A stretch of DNA of 61,137 nucleotides from Salinadaptatus halalkaliphilus (lineage in GTDB: Archaea > Halobacteriota > Halobacteria > Halobacteriales > Natrialbaceae): contig NZ_RBZW01000070.1 of the NCBI RefSeq assembly GCF_006543045.1, forward strand, positions 2,415 to 63,551. Direction: 5' to 3'. Every line of letters starts with the position of its first letter. Within the stretch, counting starts at the first letter, position 1. This document shows positions 1-7,178 of this stretch, piece after piece. A program made the translations under genes and the position numbers. A model generated the notes under the pieces. The model was not told the DNA's origin and made no database searches. It saw nothing but the letters and a program-made list of their open reading frames with translations.

Positions 1-70
1 ACATCTGGCCGTACCTTACCGGTAAGGATTCGGCTTAATCACTATGAGATACACCGGAACTGAGACACAC

Positions 71-91
71 ACACCGGATTTCCGGTGAAAT
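71..91 (-). repeat. origin recognition box (ORB), inverted
   Basis: Reads ACACCGGATTTCCGGTGAAA on the plus strand, the reverse complement of the TTTCACCGGAAANNCGGTGT boxes near the initiator gene. It marks the outer edge of the AT-rich section. Confidence 0.8.
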
Positions 92-273
92 CCTCAACGA
101 AGGCCTGTGGGAACTGCCGGTCGAAAGTTAGATAGAAGGCGAACTAGATGAGAAGTTTTATTATTTTGGTGTGTTTATAGTCCATTGAATGGATCGCAAA
201 GTAAAAGACAGTCATAGTCGCATTTCTCTTCCACTTGAACTCCTCCTCTATCACCTCTCTCTATTTTATCTCG

Positions 274-377
274 TTAGATTATCTAATCGAGACCGCTCAC
301 TATTTCCCATCAGCAACTCATCCGGATCCTATCACCATCTTAGTTAGATAATCTACTGTCCTGATCAGATAATCTAA
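274..377. repeat. three TAGATWATCTA sites in the AT-rich origin section
   Basis: The near-palindrome occurs as TTAGATTATCTAA (274-286), TTAGATAATCTA (344-355) and AGATAATCTAA (367-377). Three copies in about 100 bp between the ORBs suggests either helical unwinding sites or sites for an unidentified binding protein. Confidence 0.55.
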
Positions 378-530
378 AACCTATTGACTCTCACATTCCG
401 TCTAATAGTGTTCTCATACACTCTACTAGGACTTTCCGTTGAACGCCTACTTACCGTTCTCCAAATCCAGAATGTCTCTTGAGTATTCTCTATTGAATAC
501 CTTTTTCGGTGAATAAACTCTTCCCTCTCC

Positions 531-587
531 CTCTTTCAACTTCCATCCCCTCTTTCAACTTCCATCCCCTCTTTCAACTTCCCTCCC
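531..587 (+). repeat. 19 bp tandem repeat, three units
   Basis: The unit CTCTTTCAACTTCCATCCC occurs at 531-549 and 550-568, with a third copy differing by one base at 569-587. This purine/pyrimidine-skewed array lies just upstream of the two direct ORBs, in the position of an iteron-like array or a strand-biased unwinding aid. Confidence 0.75.
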
Positions 588-603
588 ACACCATTTCAGC
601 CCA

Positions 604-626
604 TTTCACCGGAAACGTGGTGTGTG
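604..626 (+). repeat. origin recognition box (ORB)
   Basis: TTTCACCGGAAACGTGGTGT followed by GTG. It is in the same orientation as the next box 47 bp downstream, and both precede the initiator gene. Confidence 0.8.
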
Positions 627-650
627 TGTCTCGGCGAAACGTTGAAGGTA

Positions 651-673
651 TTTCACCGGAAACACGGTGTCTG
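651..673 (+). repeat. origin recognition box overlapping the initiator gene start
   Basis: TTTCACCGGAAACACGGTGT then CTG. The box contains the possible GTG start at 667 and ends 6 bases before the ATG at 679. Initiator bound here would occupy the start of its own gene, suggesting autorepression. Confidence 0.8.
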
Positions 674-678
674 AGCAA

Positions 679-1893
679 ATGTCCGACTCCGATGATCTAT
701 TCGTTCGGAACGATCCGATATTCGTCAACAAAGAACTTCTCGAGATTAGCCACGTTCCGGACGAGGGTCGTATCGTGGGTCGTGACGACGAAATCGGGCA
801 ACTGGCGAGTGCAGTCAACCCTGCAATCTTCGGCCAGAGTCCGAGTAACGTTCTTATCTACGGCAAGACCGGCACTGGCAAATCCCTTTGTGCAAAATAC
901 GTCTCGAACCGACTCGTGGATACCGCCGAAGAAGAGGGGACGGAAGCTGCGTACGTCTACGTCGATTGTGCACAAGATAGCACCGAAACCCAAACCGTCC
1001 AGACGATCGCTAGTTCGGTCAACACCGAGGAGACTGATATCTACATTCCAGATAAGGGCATCAGTACAGCCACGTACTACAAACGCCTCTGGCGATTGCT
1101 CGATCAGGCCTACGATGTCGTCTTGATTATCCTCGATGAGATCGACAAACTCGAGGATGATGCGATTCTTATGCAACTCTCGCGTGCGGGCGAGGCCGGG
1201 AAACTCACAAATTGCAAAATTGGCGTCATCGGGATCAGTAACAAGATCAAGTACAAAGACCGGATGGACGAGCGCGTCAAATCCAGTCTCTGTGAACGCG
1301 AGTTCGTCTTCCCACCGTACAACGCGACCCAACTCAATGACATCATGGAAGCTCGTAACGATGCGTTCCGAGAGGGTGTCCTCGAGGAGGCTGTGATTCC
1401 GCGTGCAGCGGCACTCGCCGCTCGAGAGCACGGAGATGCCCGGAAAGCGATCGACATTCTACGGTACGCCGGCGAAATCGCCCAATCGACGAGTGCTGAG
1501 ACCGTCCGCGAGGAGTTCGTCGTTCAGGCTCGAGAACGAGCCGAGGTCGACCGGTTTCGCGAACTCATTCGCGGATCGACGCCCCACTCGAAACACGTGC
1601 TTCAGGCGCTGACCGTTCTATCGCTCGATCATGGCTCGCCCAACGCTGACGCCCCCGAACAGGGATTTAGGACCACTCGCATTTACGATGTCTACGAGCA
1701 AATTTGTCGCCAAGAGGGCGTCGAGTCGCTTTCACTCCGTCGTGTTCGCGACCTCCTCAAAGAACACGCGTTCCTCGATGTCATCGAACAATCCCGCCAC
1801 AGCGGTGGCAGTGCCGAAGGCAGCTATACGGAGCACATGCTCCTCGAGGATCCAGAAGTCGTCAAAAACGTTCTCGCTGAGGCTACTGATTGA
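679..1893 (+). CDS. Orc1/Cdc6 family replication initiator
   Basis: AAA+ initiator that binds ORBs, opens the origin and helps load the MCM helicase. Numbering from the in-frame GTG at 667, the Walker A motif GKTGTGKS is at residues 66-73, Walker B LIILDEID at 153-160, and a sensor-1 segment IGISNK follows near 188. The C-terminal third has the winged-helix region typical of the family. At about 404 residues it is full length. I prefer ATG 679 because GTG 667 lies within an ORB; the GTG would add four residues. ORB boxes flank the gene on both sides, so it probably serves this origin. Haloarchaea carry many paralogues, so no numbered symbol is given. Confidence 0.95.
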   Translation: MSDSDDLFVRNDPIFVNKELLEISHVPDEGRIVGRDDEIGQLASAVNPAIFGQSPSNVLIYGKTGTGKSLCAKYVSNRLVDTAEEEGTEAAYVYVDCAQDSTETQTVQTIASSVNTEETDIYIPDKGISTATYYKRLWRLLDQAYDVVLIILDEIDKLEDDAILMQLSRAGEAGKLTNCKIGVIGISNKIKYKDRMDERVKSSLCEREFVFPPYNATQLNDIMEARNDAFREGVLEEAVIPRAAALAAREHGDARKAIDILRYAGEIAQSTSAETVREEFVVQARERAEVDRFRELIRGSTPHSKHVLQALTVLSLDHGSPNADAPEQGFRTTRIYDVYEQICRQEGVESLSLRRVRDLLKEHAFLDVIEQSRHSGGSAEGSYTEHMLLEDPEVVKNVLAEATD

Positions 1894-1945
1894 TATTCTT
1901 TCCTCTCGGAACTACGTGGTACCATTCCCGAAAACGTGTGGCACT

Positions 1946-1968
1946 TTTCATCGGAAACGTGGTGTCCG
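1946..1968 (+). repeat. degenerate ORB downstream of orc1/cdc6
   Basis: TTTCATCGGAAACGTGGTGT differs from the box at 604 by one base (T for C). It lies about 50 bp past the initiator stop codon, linking the left and right ORB clusters. Confidence 0.6.
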
Positions 1969-2068
1969 CTATACTGAATACGCGGCCCTGTTGAAATCCG
2001 ATTTTTCAGTCACCATGTAGAATGAAACAGACGGTAGGTAGGAGATGTGAATTGAGTATTAGAATCGA

Positions 2069-2434
2069 TTACCCGATTGTTCCGTAATGGGTGTACTGGA
2101 AGAGTAAGTGGGGGACAATAATTCCGACTATGAAGACGATGCCAAAGACGATCTCAGATGAAAGAGTAGTCAACGCAGAGAGTCCAAATAGCAGCCCCAT
2201 CGCTAACAGAACGAACACACCGATAACCTTGTTCTCGGCAGTTACCAACCCTTCGCGTCTGATAATGATAACCAGCGAGATTATAAGCAAACCAAGAATT
2301 CCAACAGCAACTGCGGTGAACAACTGTATTGAATCCGTTGCAAGACTGATAAAGAAGCCACCACCCACCAACAGGTATGCAAGTCCAATAGCTGTGATTT
2401 TCATTTTGTCAGTAACGCTCCTGTCCTGCTTCAT
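2069..2434 (-). CDS. small membrane protein, function unknown
   Basis: About 121 residues from the ATG at 2434; upstream ATGs at 2455 and 2482 would extend it to 137. After a short charged N-terminus there are four hydrophobic stretches, consistent with a four-helix integral membrane protein, with a positively charged RRE loop in the middle and a short C-terminal tail. No recognised motif or binding residue is visible. It lies between the initiator gene and a broken transposase, inside the DNA bracketed by the two ORB clusters, and has no operon partner. AT-richer codon use than its neighbours may reflect accessory DNA. Confidence 0.55.
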   Translation of the reverse strand: MKQDRSVTDKMKITAIGLAYLLVGGGFFISLATDSIQLFTAVAVGILGLLIISLVIIIRREGLVTAENKVIGVFVLLAMGLLFGLSALTTLSSEIVFGIVFIVGIIVPHLLFQYTHYGTIG

Positions 2435-2538
2435 TTCCCCTTGAGATGAAATCATGCTTTGAAATTGAATTGGTTTTATCATGCTAAGTATTTGTTCCTC
2501 AGCATGCTACCGCTAGATTTGCACCCTATATTGACCGC

Positions 2539-3043
2539 TCAGAGTGATCGGTCGAGATTGTGAACGAGACAGGCGATGGTGAGCTCACAGAACTGTTTCC
2601 ACCAGCGTCGTGAGCGAACGAGCACCGTACTTCCGCTTGAGCGTTGCGTTGACGGTCTCTGATTGATACGGTTTACTGTAAGTTGTTACCGCCGAAACCG
2701 CGACCCGTCTGCGGTTTCGCCGGTAAATCGTTACAGCAATCCGTATGAGAAGGGCTCGCCAGACGGCCATATCAAGTCTATCGAACGCTTTGCACAGTGT
2801 TGATGGGGAAGGAAGTTCAGTGAGGTTGACCGTGGTCCGAATACGGGGCATCTTGATGAGTTCGTTGAGAAGTGTTCGATACGTCGTATCCTTTCGAACG
2901 TTGAGACAGAGGAGAACGATGTGCTGATGGAGCGTGTAGCGTTGCTTCGAGAACTTCGAGGAGTATCGAGCGACGGCACGTTGGGCTAACTGAAATGCTT
3001 CCTCGACAAACCGGAGCAACCGTGACTTTGGGTGGGTCTGCAT
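2539..3043 (-). pseudogene. IS transposase remnant with a palindromic element in place of its core
   Basis: The first 100 residues resemble the N-terminus of haloarchaeal IS transposases (IS4/IS5-like, beginning MQTHPKSRLLRFVEEAF). The next 26 or so codons are the palindromic repeat at 2666-2746 read as protein. The frame then returns to a typical transposase C-terminus (SETVNATLKRKYGA). After that a one-base frameshift diverts it to a stop at 2585. In the neighbouring frame the expected ending VRSRRWWKQFCEL continues to a stop at 2539. The DDE catalytic middle is missing, so the protein cannot be active. Family assignment is from memory of these IS proteins. Confidence 0.85.
2666..2746 (+). 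repeat. 81 bp palindromic repeat, copy 1
   Basis: Begins ATACGGTTTACTGTAAG and ends TTACAGCAATCCGTAT, with an inner hairpin pairing CCGAAACCGC with GCGGTTTCGCCGG around GACCCGTCT. It is nearly identical to copy 2 at 3715-3795 and lies exactly where the transposase has lost its catalytic core. Confidence 0.9.
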
Positions 3044-3072
3044 CTACTCAAACTACCGACTGAACCTGTAAC

Positions 3073-3094
3073 TACTAAGGGTTTCAACAGAGCC
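3073..3094 (-). repeat. possible IS terminal end
   Basis: On the minus strand this reads GGCTCTGTTGAAACCCTTAG just upstream of the transposase remnant start, the position of a terminal inverted repeat. I could not find the matching end beyond 2539, so the other side of the IS seems lost. Confidence 0.4.
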
Positions 3095-3118
3095 GAATAC
3101 GCTTACTTCCCACAGTGT

Positions 3119-3372
3119 ACACCACGTTTCCGGTGAAATCGCCATCGCGATCGCTCTGTCCCATTTGATTATTTTCCGATCACCATCTGATATTCACCGG
3201 AAACTCGGTGTCTGGCGAGAAACGAGATTAAGTCCAACCAACGCTCGACACACCGAATTTCCGGTGAATTCAATCGGTGAGAAACTACTGGAACCCACCA
3301 TCCATTGGATCACTGCGAACTACTTATTGGACAGTCTGACTGTCGTGGATTTCACCGGAAATTCGGTGTCTG
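3119..3372. other. second ORB cluster (right origin arm)
   Basis: Four ORB-type boxes occur in 254 bp: 3119-3139 inverted, 3192-3213 direct, 3248-3270 inverted, and 3350-3372 direct (TTTCACCGGAAATTCGGTGT). AT-rich DNA follows at once. This repeats the left-arm pattern on the other side of the initiator gene, so the origin has either two candidate unwinding regions or one working and one reserve arm. Confidence 0.8.
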
Positions 3373-3714
3373 TATTCCGAGCCAGTTCTCGAAGCCACTA
3401 TACTGCCAGCTAAATAGTAGACATATAATATACATTCGAATTTGTCAGAATATCTGAAACTGCGTGAATATCGATTCAACATACTGTTGTATGACAGTAT
3501 ATATTAGGGAGAACCACGAAAAAGACATGAATATGAACGAATATGTGTGGATAAGTGTTTATAATCGTATGTGTGGGGAAGAATACATCGAAATGATGGT
3601 AGATTTGACACAGGTACTACCATCTTTTATAGTATAGATCAAACATCGTTTCACGATAAACCTCAAAAATCATAGTTAGATCTTCCACTACTGCACTGCT
3701 CTCGAGCCACTCTC
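3373..3714. other. AT-rich gene-free stretch beside right ORB cluster
   Basis: No coding region is supported. The DNA is strongly AT-rich with runs such as ACATATAATATAC. It contains a palindrome at 3481-3500 whose arms ATACTGT and ACAGTAT flank TGTATG. It is a candidate second unwinding element because ORBs border it directly. Confidence 0.5.
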
Positions 3715-3795
3715 ATACGGTTTACTGTAAGTCGTTACCGCCGAAACCGCGACCCGTCTGCGGTTTCGCCGGTAAATCGTTACAGCAATCCGTAT
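3715..3795 (+). repeat. 81 bp palindromic repeat, copy 2
   Basis: Differs from copy 1 by only one visible base. Its last T (3795) is also the final base of the amidohydrolase stop codon on the minus strand, so the inner hairpin sits directly after the gene, where it could end transcription. Confidence 0.9.
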
Positions 3796-5216
3796 CAATC
3801 GTCGGCTGTCATGTCGAACGGGGGTTCGGCCGCCGGTGGCAGTGGCGTTTCGTACGGTTGGCCAGCAGTCGCGTCAACGAACTCTTCTCGTGCTGCTGCT
3901 AGGGTCTCCGGATCGTTCATCAACTCGTACGTCGATCCAGCGAGTACCTTCGCCGCAAAGATTGCACCCTTCTGGCCGAAGTCGCCGTTGGCTGCGACGA
4001 CTTGCCAGGTGTGTCCAGGTGTGCCAACCGGCCACGTTGCCGCATTGAACCGACCGGTCGGCGTAATGTAACTCACGTCGCCGACGTCCGTCGAGTACGA
4101 CCCGACCTCGCCTTCGTTGAACGGTTCGACGGGATCAGGATAGAGTGCCTGCTCTTCGACTTCCGCACGAAGTTCGTCGGGCAACCCCTCGAGTTCGGCG
4201 TCACGATTGCCCTCTGAAACCGTTTCGAGCAGTTCAGCGGCGAACTCGTAGTCCTCGTCATCGTATTCGATGGGACCGACGTCTTGCATCGTCTCCCAGA
4301 TGACATCGGTGACCGTACTGTTTGGGAGCGTGTCGTAACACCCCGAGAGGAATCGTTCGCTGACCTCGGTCTGGGTCATCAATGCCGCGCCCTCGGCGAT
4401 ATCGCGCAGCCAATCGGTGTTGCGCTCGACTTCGGTCCGTGACGGTGCTCGGACGTAGTACCAGACGGACGCTTCCGAGGGCACGACATTGGGTGCATCG
4501 CCCCCGTTGGTAATCGCGTAGTGTACGCGCGAGGTATCTGTAATGTGTTCGCGCATAAACTCGACACCGTTGTTCATGAGCTGGACCGCGTCGAGTGCAC
4601 TGCGTCCCGATTCCGGCGATCCGCCGGCGTGTGCGGACTCGCCTTCGAACGTAAACATAAGCGAGTTTAGGGCGTTCGAACTGCCGGCTCGCGGCGTGTT
4701 CAAATCGCCGGGATGCCAGCTCAGTGCGGCATCGAGGTCGTCGAAGACGCCTGCGCGGGCCATGTAACTCTTCCCCACAAGAATTTCTTCAGCCGGGCAG
4801 CCGTAGTAGCGAATCGTCCCCTCGAGCTCGCCGGATTCGATGGCTTGTTTGACTGCGATGGCACCGCCGAGTGCGGCGACGCCGAAGAGGTTGTGACCAC
4901 AGCCGTGGCCTGGACCGCCGGCCTCGACGGGATCGCGTTCGGCTTTCACCTGCTGTGAGAGGTCGGGAAGGGCGTCGTACTCTCCCAAGAGGCCGATCGT
5001 TGGCTCCCCATCGCCGTACGTCGCGACAAAGGCTGTCGGCATGCCGCCGATATCCATTTCGACGTCAAAACCTTCGTTTTGGAGCGTCTCGGCGAGTGTT
5101 TCCGCCGAATCGTACTCGTGGAGCCCGAGCTCGGGATTCTCCCACAGCTCTTGAGCGAGGTCGTACAGTCGTTCACGGTTCGATTCAACTGTCCGAAAGA
5201 CAGATGTTGTACTCAT
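3795..5216 (-). CDS. M20 family amidohydrolase, AbgB-like
   Basis: Predicted metal-dependent amidase of the M20/AbgB group, whose best-known member is one half of the enzyme that cuts p-aminobenzoyl-glutamate; the true substrate here is unknown. The metal-site segment GHGCGHN is at residues 103-109, the catalytic-acid segment GCPAEE at 139-144, and a LGEYDALP motif at 78-85. At 473 residues it matches AbgB proteins. No signal peptide is seen, so it should be cytosolic. A TATA-like AT run at 5258-5268 precedes the ATG at 5216. A close paralogue lies upstream at 5565-6986 in the same orientation. There is no AbgA-like partner or AbgT transporter nearby. Confidence 0.9.
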   Translation of the reverse strand: MSTTSVFRTVESNRERLYDLAQELWENPELGLHEYDSAETLAETLQNEGFDVEMDIGGMPTAFVATYGDGEPTIGLLGEYDALPDLSQQVKAERDPVEAGGPGHGCGHNLFGVAALGGAIAVKQAIESGELEGTIRYYGCPAEEILVGKSYMARAGVFDDLDAALSWHPGDLNTPRAGSSNALNSLMFTFEGESAHAGGSPESGRSALDAVQLMNNGVEFMREHITDTSRVHYAITNGGDAPNVVPSEASVWYYVRAPSRTEVERNTDWLRDIAEGAALMTQTEVSERFLSGCYDTLPNSTVTDVIWETMQDVGPIEYDDEDYEFAAELLETVSEGNRDAELEGLPDELRAEVEEQALYPDPVEPFNEGEVGSYSTDVGDVSYITPTGRFNAATWPVGTPGHTWQVVAANGDFGQKGAIFAAKVLAGSTYELMNDPETLAAAREEFVDATAGQPYETPLPPAAEPPFDMTADD

Positions 5217-5564
5217 TTGGTATGCTAATCCGTGGCTAATCGGTTATGTCTCACATCGCATAAATATACCGATTACCAATACCTGAGGTTGATTGGTCAA
5301 CGTGTGGTCAAACAAATCGAAAAACACTCGACGATTCTAACTCGAAGGCGTAACTCGAGTGCGTCAGAGATCGTAATTCGCGGACGTAACTCGAGGATGA
5401 CGTTGTGAACGTTGACGATACGTTCTAGCCACTCCACATCAAATACGCTCCAGTTGCCACTGCAAGTCACCACACACCTGATTGGCTGACGGCTGTACGA
5501 TCAGTGTATGAACCATTTCAGCTCCCATCAGCATCGGTGATCCTGTTCCGAGGAGTGACTATCG
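5217..5564. other. intergenic spacer between amidohydrolase paralogues
   Basis: No gene is supported. It holds the promoter of the downstream amidohydrolase (AT run GCATAAATATA near 5259) and three near-repeats of TAACTCGA at about 5337, 5351 and 5387, possibly regulator sites. Confidence 0.5.
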
Positions 5565-6986
5565 TCAGTCGTCGGCCGTCATGTCGAACGGCGGTTTGGC
5601 CTCCGGTGGCAGCGGCGTTTCGTATGGCTCTCCGTTCGTCGCCTCGGTGAACTCGTCTTTGGCCTTCTCGAGCAGCTGTGAGTTCGTCATGAGTTCGTAC
5701 GTGGACCCGGCGAGTACCTTCGCTGCGAAGATCGCGCCCTTCTGGCCGAAGTCGCCGTTGGCTGCGACGACTTGCCAGGAATGACCTGGTGTCCCAACTG
5801 GCCACGTCGCCGCGCGGAATTGTCCCGTCGGCGTGATGTAACTCACGTCACCGACTTCGGTCGAGCCACCGCCGATTTCCTCCTTGTTGAACGACTCGAT
5901 CGGCTCGGGATACAGAGCGTGGGGCTCGACTTCCTCGCGCAGGTCGTCCGGGAGCGTCTCGAGTTCGGCGTCACGATTGCTTTCCGAGACCGTTTCGACG
6001 AGATCTCGAGCGAGTTCGTAGTCTTCGTCGTCGTACTCGATGGGACCGACATCCTGCATAGTCTCCCAGATAACGTCCGTGACGGTGTCGTTAGCGAGAT
6101 ACGGGTAACATCCCGAGAGGAATCGTTCGCTGACCTCGGTCTGGGTCATCAACGCCGCGCCCTCGGCGATATCGCGCAGCCAGTCGGTGTTGCGCTCGAC
6201 TTCAGTGCGAGTGGGGGCGCGAACGAAGTACCAGACGGACGACTCCGCCGGTACGACGTTTGGCGCGTCACCGCCGTTGGTGATCGCGTAGTGCATACGG
6301 GAGTTATCGGTAATGTGTTCGCGCATGAACTCGACCCCGTTGTTCATAAGTTGGACGGCATCGAGTGCGCTGCGACCGGACTCCGGCGACCCACCGGCGT
6401 GTGCGGACTCGCCTTCGAAGGTAAACTCGAGGGAGTTCAGCGCGTTCGAACTCCCTGCCCAGGGCGTACTCAGGTCGCCCGGATGCCAGGTTAGCGCGGC
6501 GTCGAGATCGTCAAAGACGCCTGCGCGGGCCATGTAGGTCTTGCCGACGAGCGTTTCCTCGGCCGGGCAGCCGTAGTAGCGAATCGTCCCCTCGAGCTCG
6601 CCCGATTCGATGGCACGTTTCACCGCAACCGCACCGCCGAGTGCGGCGACGCCGAAGAGGTTGTGGCCACAGCCGTGGCCGGCCCCACCTTCTTCGATCG
6701 GCGACCGTTCTGCCGTTACTTCCTGAGAGAGCCCTGGAAGGGCGTCGTACTCACCTAATATACCGACCGTTGGCTCGCCATTGCCATACGTCGCGACGAA
6801 TGCCGTTGGCATGCCGCCGATATCCATCTCGACGTCGAAACCTTCGTCTTGGAGCGTTTCAGCGAGGGTTTCAGCCGACTCGTACTCGTGGAGCCCGAGT
6901 TCGGGATTCTCCCACAGCTCCTGGGCGAGATCGTACAACTGTTCGCGGTTCGATTCGACCGTTTCGTAGACTGTCGTCACACTCAT
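5565..6986 (-). CDS. M20 family amidohydrolase, AbgB-like paralogue
   Basis: 473 residues when started at the ATG at 6986, matching its neighbour residue for residue at the N-terminus. A GTG at 7022 would extend it, but an AT-rich promoter-like run at about 7026-7036 argues for the shorter form. It has the same metal-site GHGCGHN and GCPAEE motifs. The two proteins are highly similar along the whole length; most differences lie in the last third and at scattered sites, pointing to a tandem duplication followed by divergence. They may differ in substrate or expression. The gene is cotranscription-ready with the upstream M28 peptidase, 193 bp away on the same strand. Confidence 0.9.
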   Translation of the reverse strand: MSVTTVYETVESNREQLYDLAQELWENPELGLHEYESAETLAETLQDEGFDVEMDIGGMPTAFVATYGNGEPTVGILGEYDALPGLSQEVTAERSPIEEGGAGHGCGHNLFGVAALGGAVAVKRAIESGELEGTIRYYGCPAEETLVGKTYMARAGVFDDLDAALTWHPGDLSTPWAGSSNALNSLEFTFEGESAHAGGSPESGRSALDAVQLMNNGVEFMREHITDNSRMHYAITNGGDAPNVVPAESSVWYFVRAPTRTEVERNTDWLRDIAEGAALMTQTEVSERFLSGCYPYLANDTVTDVIWETMQDVGPIEYDDEDYELARDLVETVSESNRDAELETLPDDLREEVEPHALYPEPIESFNKEEIGGGSTEVGDVSYITPTGQFRAATWPVGTPGHSWQVVAANGDFGQKGAIFAAKVLAGSTYELMTNSQLLEKAKDEFTEATNGEPYETPLPPEAKPPFDMTADD

Positions 6987-7178
6987 AGAACGAATGTCCT
7001 CGGATACCCCATTCTTTGCCACAGGTATAATTATTCGGGTAGCGGATACGGACGATTTTCGAGTAGCCCACGCAGACGATCCTCGCTCTCACAGCACCCA
7101 GTAGAACGGGCATCGAACCATACGTGGGAGAATCGACTATTCGTGCGGGGATCGACTACTCGTGTGTTGTCAGCGACA

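Larger units (their letters stand above)
1..666. other. replication origin region, left arm
   Basis: No gene is supported here. The stretch carries origin recognition boxes at both ends in opposite orientation (71-91 inverted; 604-626 and 651-673 direct), with a long AT-rich section between them, roughly 120-530, that would serve as the unwinding element. Inside are repeated TAGATWATCTA sites and a 19 bp tandem repeat. A perfect 14 bp palindrome, CCTTACCGGTAAGG, sits at 14-27. Inverted boxes around AT-rich DNA next to an orc1/cdc6 gene is the known layout of haloarchaeal origins; function here is inferred. Confidence 0.8.

Noticed and set aside
3481-3500. ATACTGT...ACAGTAT palindrome as a copy of the 109 bp element
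   Set aside because: Only seven bases of each end match and the GGACAGAA part is missing.
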